Below are positions 1 through 5,426 of a stretch of 7,905 bases of DNA, piece by piece. This stretch comes from Methanosarcinales archaeon. Its GTDB lineage: Archaea > Halobacteriota > Methanosarcinia > Methanosarcinales > Methanocomedenaceae. The translations under genes were made by a program, and so were the position numbers. Every line of letters begins with the position of its first letter. Positions within the stretch are counted from its first letter, which is position 1. Under the pieces are notes generated by a model that was not told the origin of the DNA, ran no database searches, and saw nothing but the letters and a program-made list of their open reading frames with translations. Location: the NCBI GenBank assembly GCA_030666885.1, contig DAOUWY010000072.1, forward strand, positions 1-7,905. The letters are read 5' to 3'.

Positions 1-798
1 GATATCTATACCTTTGGCCTTTTCAAGGACCTCAATAGCATGCTCTTTAGCTGAAGCAGGTATTTCCCTCATATTTGCAAGGAGTTTACCGTTTCCTGTT
101 TCAAGTACGTCCAGTACCGAGGTCATTTTCCTGTTTATGAATATCTTCATCGGATCGATAGTTGTACCACTGTATAACAACATCTCTGAAAAAATGGCAG
201 GGGTCCCGTTTTCAATCTGTATAAGGCCTCCGTATTTCGTATTTACAGGTATCCCGTTCTTTGCCAGTATCCCATCAATTGTTATGCTGCACACGGTAGT
301 AATGCCTACCTTTCCTTCCGGCACCCTGTAATCAAGAGTGTCCTCATCAATAACCTGGATATATGGGCTTATGGAGTACGGGGTTTCATTCATAGCCGCA
401 ATAATCTCAATACCATCATCAAAATCATCCTTGTCGATCAGCGCCATGTTCACTATCACGTTGCCTTCCCCTGTATCCACATCCAGGTCCGTCTTATAGA
501 CCAGTTCATCAATGGCAGTAATAATAAATCCCACCCTGTGGCCTATGAGACCGTCTTCCAGTTCCTGCAATCCGCTCTCGGTAATGACCCGCCCGGAATA
601 TCCTTCCCTTGCTGTTAGCCCCCTTTCATCCAGTATCCTCAGATGGTACCTTACACCCCTCTCCCCTATCTGGTACCCTCTTTCCCTCATTTTGTCAGCA
701 ATGATGCGAGCACCGATAGCACCATCACTTTCAGTGATAATCCTTAAAATCTCTATAAGTTTTCGCTGTACCTGGGGGTCGGAAGTTGAGGTGTTCAT
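1..798 (-). CDS. nrpR: NrpR-type nitrogen repressor, N-terminal part (runs off the left edge)
   Basis: The frame is open from an ATG at 798 to base 1, giving 266 residues without a stop, so the C-terminus lies outside the window. Residues about 10-75 form a winged-helix DNA-binding domain (ERGVRYHLRILDERGL at 46-61 is the recognition and wing region). Residues about 85-266 match the start of the NrpR (DUF128) ligand domain, with RVGFIITAIDELVYKT at 88-103 and GNVIVNMALI at 112-121. Known of the family: NrpR represses nitrogen-assimilation genes such as nif, glnK and glnA in methanogens, and 2-oxoglutarate binding to this domain releases it. The ATG is preceded by AAGGT, and the gene lies 15 bases after the glnA stop on the same strand, so co-transcription and feedback on glnA are likely (inference). 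Some lineages split the protein into NrpRI (winged helix plus one domain) and NrpRII; whether this is a one- or two-domain form cannot be told here. Confidence 0.87.
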   Translation of the reverse strand, partial: MNTSTSDPQVQRKLIEILRIITESDGAIGARIIADKMRERGYQIGERGVRYHLRILDERGLTAREGYSGRVITESGLQELEDGLIGHRVGFIITAIDELVYKTDLDVDTGEGNVIVNMALIDKDDFDDGIEIIAAMNETPYSISPYIQVIDEDTLDYRVPEGKVGITTVCSITIDGILAKNGIPVNTKYGGLIQIENGTPAIFSEMLLYSGTTIDPMKIFINRKMTSVLDVLETGNGKLLANMREIPASAKEHAIEVLEKAKGIDI

Positions 799-813
799 AA
801 CTAAAGACCTTAT

Positions 814-2136
814 TTACATGATATTGATATACCGCTGGATTTCCCAGTCATGTACCTGTATCCTGTATAATTCCCATTCGGCACGTCCCAGCCTCATGAA
901 GTTATTAAAAACATGTGGACCCAGGGATTTAATTAAATACTCATCACTTTCCAGTTCATTCAGTGCATCCCTGAGAGTCCCTGGCAGTGAATCAATGTTA
1001 TGTTCCAGGCGTTGTTCAGCTGTCATCTGGTAAATATTATCTTTTACCGGATCACCGGGGTCGATATTATTCCTGATACCATCCAGCCCTGCCATAAGTA
1101 TGACTGCAAATGACAGGTATGGATTACAGGAAGGGTCAGGACTGCGCAATTCTATCCTTGTGCTTAGACCCCTGGCCATAGGTATCCTGATAAGTGAACT
1201 GCGGTTTGCCCCTGACCATGAAACATATACGGGTGCTTCATAACCTGGTACCAATCTCTTATATGAGTTGACAACTGGATTCGTGATCGCAGTAATGGCT
1301 TTAATATGTTTCAATATTCCGCCGATAAAGTATCTCAAAGTATCACTGATGCCATATTTGCTCTCAGGGTCAAAAAATGCATTCTGTCCATCCTTGAACA
1401 GGGAAACATTGATGTGCATGCCGCTGCCGTTCTCACTGAACAGTGGTTTGGGCATAAATGTCGCATGCAATCCCATATTATTGGCAATTGTCCTTGTGAC
1501 ATATTTGAAGGTCACTACATTGTCAGCCGTGATAAGGGCATCATCGTATTTGAAGTCGATCTCATGCTGGCCTGAAGCAACCTCATGATGTGAGGCTTCT
1601 ATCTCGAATCCCATACCTTCCAGGGCGACCACGATCTCCCTGCGTATATTTTCTGCCAGATCCACGGGCCCGAAGTCAAAATACCCTGCAGAGTCATGTG
1701 GAATAGTCGTAGGGCGTCCGTTCTTTTTTTCAAACAGGAAAAATTCAAGTTCTGGTCCGGTATTCATCTTAAAACCCATTAAAGCCGCTTCTTCCATGGC
1801 ACGCCTGAGTACATACCTGGGGTCACCTTCGAAAGGTTCACCGTCTGGCAGATGAACATCACATATCATCCTGGCACTGTTACCTCCGTCATGGCTCCAT
1901 GGTAGTATCTGGAAGGTATTAACATCCGGTTTTAAGACCATGTCTGATTCTTCTATCCTTACAAAACCTTCAACGGACGAGCCATCAAAGGATATTCCCT
2001 GATCCAACGCCTTATCGATCTGGGACACTGGTATGGCCACATTCTTGACGATACCCTGTATATCCACGAACTGCAGCCTTACAAACCTGACATCTTTTTC
2101 ATTGATTATTTTAAGAATTTCCTCTACAGATTTCAT
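814..2136 (-). CDS. glnA: Glutamine synthetase type I
   Basis: This 440-residue protein condenses glutamate and ammonia with ATP to make glutamine in the cytosol, the entry point of nitrogen assimilation. The length is usual for the shorter GSI-alpha type. Visible signatures are SFDGSSVEGF (49-58), the catalytic TGPELEFF (126-133), HEVASGQHEIDF (184-195), the ATP-binding KPLFSENGSGMH (230-241), NSYKRLVPGYEAP (290-302) and RIELRSPDPSCNPYL (327-341). The adenylylation-loop tyrosine context of the bacterial GSI-beta type was not seen, so control by adenylylation is not expected. The ATG at 2136 is preceded by AGGTGA four bases upstream, which supports this start. nrpR follows 15 bases downstream, and the RPA-associated gene ends 88 bases upstream. 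The archaeal enzymes are known to respond to 2-oxoglutarate and to GlnK; no glnK gene is in view. All key motifs look intact. Confidence 0.97.
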   Translation of the reverse strand: MKSVEEILKIINEKDVRFVRLQFVDIQGIVKNVAIPVSQIDKALDQGISFDGSSVEGFVRIEESDMVLKPDVNTFQILPWSHDGGNSARMICDVHLPDGEPFEGDPRYVLRRAMEEAALMGFKMNTGPELEFFLFEKKNGRPTTIPHDSAGYFDFGPVDLAENIRREIVVALEGMGFEIEASHHEVASGQHEIDFKYDDALITADNVVTFKYVTRTIANNMGLHATFMPKPLFSENGSGMHINVSLFKDGQNAFFDPESKYGISDTLRYFIGGILKHIKAITAITNPVVNSYKRLVPGYEAPVYVSWSGANRSSLIRIPMARGLSTRIELRSPDPSCNPYLSFAVILMAGLDGIRNNIDPGDPVKDNIYQMTAEQRLEHNIDSLPGTLRDALNELESDEYLIKSLGPHVFNNFMRLGRAEWELYRIQVHDWEIQRYINIM

Positions 2137-2190
2137 TATTTCACCTGGTATACGGGATGTTATGAAGATTTTTTGAATTTTAAGATGTAT

Positions 2191-2204
2191 GATAAAATAT
2201 TAAA
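2191..2204 (-). promoter_or_regulatory. Candidate TATA box of the glnA-nrpR operon
   Basis: Read on the minus strand, the 88-base gap before glnA contains TTTAATATTTTATC in a strongly AT-rich stretch. It would place transcription start near base 2170 and leave a leader of roughly 35 bases carrying the AGGTGA ribosome site at 2141-2146. The box fits the loose archaeal consensus only moderately. I looked for the paired NrpR operator half-sites reported for methanogens and found none that fits, so repression by NrpR is not shown by this sequence. Confidence 0.4.
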
Positions 2205-2224
2205 TGTTTGTTCTTATTAGCCTT

Positions 2225-3247
2225 TCATACTCTGCGAAGTACACCTATCCGGGGCTCGTAACACCTGCCTTCGGACATCAATGTCTTCACAGCATCGTCA
2301 GCCTGTTCATCAGTAAGACCACTGCGTTTTGATTCATCCACCAGTTCAGTGAACAGCACGCCGTTACCTTTATCCATTATACCCATCAGTTGATATACTA
2401 TCTCATCAGGTTCAGGCTTGTCTTTTTCCGGTTTGTCGGGCCCACTATCGGTTGTTCTATTGTCGATCTTATCTCCCGCCACCTGGGCAGTTTCAGGCTG
2501 TATATCCTCTATAGAATACCGGGTAGGTGTCTCTTTCACCACAGCATCTACCGGCTTGCTTCTGGCAACCCCTTCCATGGTGTGAGAAATCCCAGTCCCG
2601 GAGGCTTGTTGGTAGTCAGCAGGCGCCAGGTTCTTCAATGCATCAACGATCACACCTGATAAATTATTAAGGTATTTGTCCAGGTCAGTATAATGAGAAA
2701 CGGCCCTGAGTATACCATCGGCAAGTTCCGGACTGGCACCGGATTGAACAAGCATGGCTGTCAGTTCATCACCCTTAAGACCTGAATCCATGGCAGACCT
2801 GACAAATCCTATGCGCTCATGGGTCAGCCGGGCAGTATCAACTATCCACCTGTTCCTTATATGATCGCTTGCAGTGTTTAGTTCTTCCGGCCTTACCGAA
2901 GTATATATGGTCCCGTCCTCTGGTTCATAGGTCCTGGCCTTCCCTGTTATAGCCACAAAACAGGGCACATCCAGTCCTGACAGGAATACTGATGCTTGCG
3001 GCTGGTACTGTCCTGCATAGACTGAAAATGCACCGGTTGGGTCAGATACTCTTACTCTCCACATATCCTCCCCTGCACCAAGATTATCTATTTCGGTCAG
3101 TACACCCACAAAGTACAGCCGGTTCACCCTGGCACCGGTGGGAGTGACCAGGTAATTTGGGGAGCGCTCATCCCCGTCATGAAAGAAATAATCCGAATGA
3201 ATGAATTCGTGGGCAAAGACCCTCCAGGCAACTTCTCTTGCTACCAT
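2225..3247 (-). CDS. RPA-associated protein (COG3390-like)
   Basis: This 340-residue protein resembles the archaeal RPA-associated proteins (RPAP) encoded next to the RPA gene, for example in haloarchaea and Methanosarcinales. Residues about 42-122 look like an OB fold (RLYFVGVLTEIDNLG, then WRVRVSDPTGAFSVYAGQY and VPCFVAITGKARTYE). A helical region follows at 123-210. Residues about 215-280 are a charged, Pro/Glu/Lys-rich and probably disordered linker. The last 60 residues (DEIVYQLMGIMDKGNGVLFT and onward) have the pattern of a winged-helix domain. Its start overlaps the end of the RPA gene by 7 bases, so the two are almost certainly translated from one mRNA and act together on single-stranded DNA. 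The ribosome site upstream is only a G-rich run inside the RPA gene, so translational coupling is likely. The biochemical role of the family is not well settled. Confidence 0.85.
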   Translation of the reverse strand: MVAREVAWRVFAHEFIHSDYFFHDGDERSPNYLVTPTGARVNRLYFVGVLTEIDNLGAGEDMWRVRVSDPTGAFSVYAGQYQPQASVFLSGLDVPCFVAITGKARTYEPEDGTIYTSVRPEELNTASDHIRNRWIVDTARLTHERIGFVRSAMDSGLKGDELTAMLVQSGASPELADGILRAVSHYTDLDKYLNNLSGVIVDALKNLAPADYQQASGTGISHTMEGVARSKPVDAVVKETPTRYSIEDIQPETAQVAGDKIDNRTTDSGPDKPEKDKPEPDEIVYQLMGIMDKGNGVLFTELVDESKRSGLTDEQADDAVKTLMSEGRCYEPRIGVLRRV

Positions 3248-4602
3248 AGACTGCCAGCCCCCTCGCCCTGCCCGGGTGAATGATGAACTGCCCCCTCTAC
3301 ACCCTCTATCTCTTTGACCAGGTCTGCGGCGGTGGCAGCATGGTCTATCTCAGTAAACTCTGCATCGGATGCCACCAGTGTGATACCGTATTCGCCTTTG
3401 GTCATGTTACCTCTCAATCGCATGCTCAGTCCCATAAGCTTTTTCCTGATATTTTCCTCAACAGCAGACGGGTTCATGTTGGCAGCAGCAACCTCCCTGG
3501 CTTTTTCAATGGAATAGCCGGTGACCTTTGTGGTAAGGTCTGCATCCAGTACTACGGTCAGTGCCCCGGTACCGTCGTCCAGTATGGACTTTATCCTCAT
3601 ATCGTTCCTTCCTTCTACCCAACCGTGGACGCGGCAGATGTTCTTTTGTATCACCCTGTTACATTCAGGACATCTGGTAATAAGCCCTGAACCGGGTTTG
3701 ACCGAGATTATGTTGCCTTCTATGCTCACGTCAAAAGCTCCATCCCTGTTGGTTATTTTATCAAGCCTGATCGGGACGGGGTCCATTACTCTTGCAATAT
3801 CACTGTCATTTATTGGAGTATCCGGATGACTGATCGAAGTGAATTCTCCAATATTGATATTAGGAATACCCTGCCATGACCTGATATATGCATTTTTGAT
3901 CTCTACTGTGTTCCCTGTTGTTAGTTCGGGAGAGGGTACCCATGATGTGAAGGGAAGTTTGGCAGTGCTATCGACTGCTATCCCTGTTACTATAGTCCTG
4001 GGACCGTTCTTTGTGTTGATCTCCTGCTGATGGGATTCCATTATCCTTATTATAGTATGAACGGCAGGTTCGCCCTCTTTCAGTTCTGCCAGCCGGACAG
4101 GGCTTTCCAGGTCTTTTGACAGGAGCGGTTCCAGGGCGCTGGAGTCTAATTTCTCAACTTTCGATCTGGCACCGAAATTAATCTCAGGCATGCCCTGCCA
4201 CATCCTGGTATAGGCGTTAATGACCTTGACCACATTTCCTTTATTAAGCCCGAAATCATCCCATGCTGTAAAACTCCGTGCCCCGGTCTCGTCTACTATG
4301 GTGCCCATGAAGATGGTACGCTCCTGGCCCTTGATGCCAACGACTTTGGTATTGATCTCAAGTATCCGGGCAGTGACCTCAATATTTCGTTCCCCTGCGC
4401 CAAGTTCGGAAAGTTTTTTCACTAATGGCAGATTGATATTCCCGTATTTTTTAAGCAAGCTCCTTTTTGCCTCTTCCATCGGCACCTTGAACTCCAGGAG
4501 CCTTGTAAGTTCTTGTTTAATATTAGCTTGATTTACTGTTGTGCCTGTTGTACCAAGCGCCCTTATTATTTCGTCCAAATGGGGCGCGATTTTTATATCC
4601 AT
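3241..4602 (-). CDS. rpa: Replication protein A, archaeal single-stranded-DNA-binding protein
   Basis: The 453-residue product has three OB folds and should bind single-stranded DNA in replication, repair and recombination. OB1 lies at about 73-152 (NIEVTARILEINTKVV, FTAWDDFG, YTRMWQGMPEINFG). OB2 lies at about 178-257 and repeats the same pattern (VHTIIRIMESHQQE, FTSWVPSPE, YIRSWQGIPNINIG), so the two look like an internal duplication. OB3 at about 290-415 holds a zinc finger, C311-x2-C314-x8-C323-x2-H326, followed by DDGTGALTVVLDADL, as in euryarchaeal RPA41-type proteins. The N-terminal 65 residues are helical. The start at 4602 is chosen because GGAGG lies 6 bases upstream. The frame stays open further up to a TTG at 4686, but those extra 28 residues do not look like this family. 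The stop is TAG, and the RPA-associated gene begins inside this gene's last codons. Confidence 0.92.
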   Translation of the reverse strand: MDIKIAPHLDEIIRALGTTGTTVNQANIKQELTRLLEFKVPMEEAKRSLLKKYGNINLPLVKKLSELGAGERNIEVTARILEINTKVVGIKGQERTIFMGTIVDETGARSFTAWDDFGLNKGNVVKVINAYTRMWQGMPEINFGARSKVEKLDSSALEPLLSKDLESPVRLAELKEGEPAVHTIIRIMESHQQEINTKNGPRTIVTGIAVDSTAKLPFTSWVPSPELTTGNTVEIKNAYIRSWQGIPNINIGEFTSISHPDTPINDSDIARVMDPVPIRLDKITNRDGAFDVSIEGNIISVKPGSGLITRCPECNRVIQKNICRVHGWVEGRNDMRIKSILDDGTGALTVVLDADLTTKVTGYSIEKAREVAAANMNPSAVEENIRKKLMGLSMRLRGNMTKGEYGITLVASDAEFTEIDHAATAADLVKEIEGVEGAVHHSPGQGEGAGSLW

Positions 4603-4608
4603 TGTCTG

Positions 4609-4616
4609 CCTCCTTT
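4609..4616 (-). promoter_or_regulatory. Ribosome binding site that fixes the RPA start
   Basis: Read on the minus strand this is AAAGGAGG, ending 6 bases before the ATG at 4602. It is the best Shine-Dalgarno match in the window and rules in favour of the 453-residue RPA over the longer open frame. An AT-rich stretch at about 4630-4660 may hold the promoter, but I cannot choose one TATA box there. Confidence 0.75.
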
Positions 4617-4703
4617 GTTTCAGACAGTCTCTTTTAATATGGTCACAAAGGATAAAAAAACATCGGAGATTTTTTAGAAATATCAATAGGAGACTTTTTA
4701 TTA

Positions 4704-4781
4704 TTTAGCATGAAAGTACCCTTGGGTTCTTTCATCTTTTTGTGCATGTTATTCGAAGAATTTCATGTACGTTTTCTGGGA
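4704..4781 (-). repeat. 78-bp dispersed repeat, copy A
   Basis: This stretch matches 7740-7817 in the same orientation with 74 of 78 bases identical and no gaps; the differences are at 4724, 4745, 4770 and 4774. It contains two imperfect palindromes. The first (4710-4735) has arms ATGAAAG-T-ACCC and GGGT-T-CTTTCAT around a TT loop. The second (4745-4767) has arms CATG-TT-ATTC and GAAT-TT-CATG around GAA. On the minus strand it encodes a C-terminal tail, PENVHEILRITCTKR followed by TGA at 4734-4732, parallel to the tail in copy B. It lies about 100 bases upstream of the RPA start. It is most simply a decayed end of the same element whose better copy is at the right edge. Confidence 0.9.
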
Positions 4782-4791
4782 CGATTTGAAA

Positions 4792-4863
4792 AACCGCAGA
4801 GGGACGCAGAGTAACGCAGAGAAAAACAACAACCCTCTGCGATCCCCCGCGTCCTTTGCGGTT
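4792..4863. repeat. GC-rich inverted repeat with CGCAGAG units
   Basis: A 30-base left arm (4792-4821, AACCGCAGAGGGACGC and onward) and a 29-base right arm (4835-4863, ending CGTCCTTTGCGGTT) are imperfect reverse complements around a 13-base A/C-rich loop. The left arm repeats the unit CGCAGAG three times (4796, 4805 and 4815, the middle one as ACGCAGAG). It would fold into a long hairpin as RNA or extruded DNA. From memory, elements with such 'CGCAGAG / CTCTGCG' arms are scattered between genes in many archaea and bacteria and look like small non-autonomous mobile elements. It starts 10 bases after repeat copy A, so two unrelated repeats are stacked here. Confidence 0.85.
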
Positions 4864-4893
4864 ATTCTTTTTTGACATGATCTACTTATCCAG

Positions 4894-4907
4894 AATAAAT
4901 TAAAAAG
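4894..4907 (+). promoter_or_regulatory. Candidate TATA box of the antitoxin gene
   Basis: AATAAATTAAAAAG is the most TATA-like stretch ahead of the antitoxin. It would put transcription start near 4927 and leave a leader of about 20 bases with the AAAGGAAG ribosome site at 4937-4944. This is a sequence-pattern call only. Confidence 0.3.
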
Positions 4908-4948
4908 TCTCTGCTGACGAGACATGACTGGTGCTGAAAGGAAGAAAT

Positions 4949-5185
4949 ATGAACAACAATAAAAGTTCTATATCAAAAGCACGGGACTATGACGAAATTG
5001 GGGATTTCTGGGATATACATGAGCTTACCGATCATTGGGATAAGACCAGACCTGCTGAGTTCGAAGTTGATATTCAATCCGAATTGATATATTATGCAGT
5101 GGACAATGAACTTTCGGATAAAATCCAGGCATCTGCCAGACACCGTCGTATTTCACCTGATACTCTTGTGAATTTATGGCTGTAG
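4949..5185 (+). CDS. CopG-type antitoxin, probably cut short by an in-frame TAG
   Basis: The 78-residue product resembles the CopG-type antitoxins (PF12441-like) that pair with BrnT-like toxins. The N-terminus has SKARDYDEIGDFWDIHELTD (9-28), typical of that family. EFEVDI (37-42) fits the DNA-binding strand of a ribbon-helix-helix, and 47-78 its first helix and the start of the second. Such proteins normally neutralise the toxin and repress their own operon. The start is the ATG at 4949 with AAAGGAAG at 4937-4944; the frame is also open from a GTG at 4931, but that start would place the ribosome site inside the gene. The stop TAG (5183-5185) interrupts helix 2. The next codons read EKLQEQSF and end at TGA 5210-5212, which looks like the normal family end, so TAG seems to replace a CAG glutamine codon. 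No toxin gene is visible on either side. It may be a recent pseudogene, or the TAG may be read through. Confidence 0.8.
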   Translation: MNNNKSSISKARDYDEIGDFWDIHELTDHWDKTRPAEFEVDIQSELIYYAVDNELSDKIQASARHRRISPDTLVNLWL

Positions 5186-5212
5186 GAAAAGTTGCAAGAG
5201 CAGTCATTTTGA

Positions 5213-5426
5213 GAATATTTCTTATCCGGATGGGCATTTGAAGATTATTTGACTTTTTAAAATCCAGGATTTAATTCAGGTGGCTCTATCATTAGTAGAT
5301 ATTCACCAAGCCAGCCCGAGCCTTGCGCCGCATTTCGATCACTTGCTGAACCACAAGTAACGTAACTGTCTCACAATTCAGCAAACTTAATATAGCCAGC
5401 TAATATCTTACATCCACCCAAATTTT
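5213..5426 (+). promoter_or_regulatory. Gene-free stretch with the candidate promoter of the ATPase gene
   Basis: No reading frame on either strand looks like a real protein here. The best promoter candidate is CTTAATATA at 5386-5394, preceded by AGCAAA, which could serve as the TFB recognition element. Transcription would begin near 5415, leaving about a dozen bases before the ATG at 5427. No Shine-Dalgarno sequence is present before that ATG, which fits a very short or absent leader. The middle part (5310-5345) is more GC-rich than its flanks and has only short inverted repeats, such as ACTTG/CAAGT at 5341-5358. Confidence 0.4.

Noticed and set aside
2137..2224. An NrpR operator before glnA (paired GGAA/TTCC or GGTA/TACC half-sites spaced by six bases).
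   Set aside because: A GTATAC palindrome exists at 2148-2153, but its half-sites are not spaced as expected and it overlaps the ribosome-site region.
4603..4686. A 28-residue N-terminal extension of RPA from a TTG at 4686.
   Set aside because: A strong GGAGG site lies 6 bases before the ATG at 4602, and the extension does not resemble RPA.
4710..4809. A small plus-strand frame starting MKVPLGSFIFLC in repeat copy A, similar to the ATPase tail.
   Set aside because: It has no ribosome site, and the differences between the two copies do not favour this frame; the minus-strand frame explains the conservation better.
4732..4878. A 48-codon minus-strand frame from an ATG at 4878 through the CGCAGAG hairpin into repeat copy A, ending at the repeat's TGA.
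   Set aside because: Most of it is the hairpin read as protein. Only the last 15 codons match the tail seen in copy B, so it is a chance fusion of two repeats and not a gene.
5245..5400. Short minus-strand frames in the gap before the ATPase, for example one ending near 5295 with SDRNAAQGSGWLGEY.
   Set aside because: They are under 40 codons, have no ribosome site and match nothing I recognise; two frames look equally open, which suggests chance.
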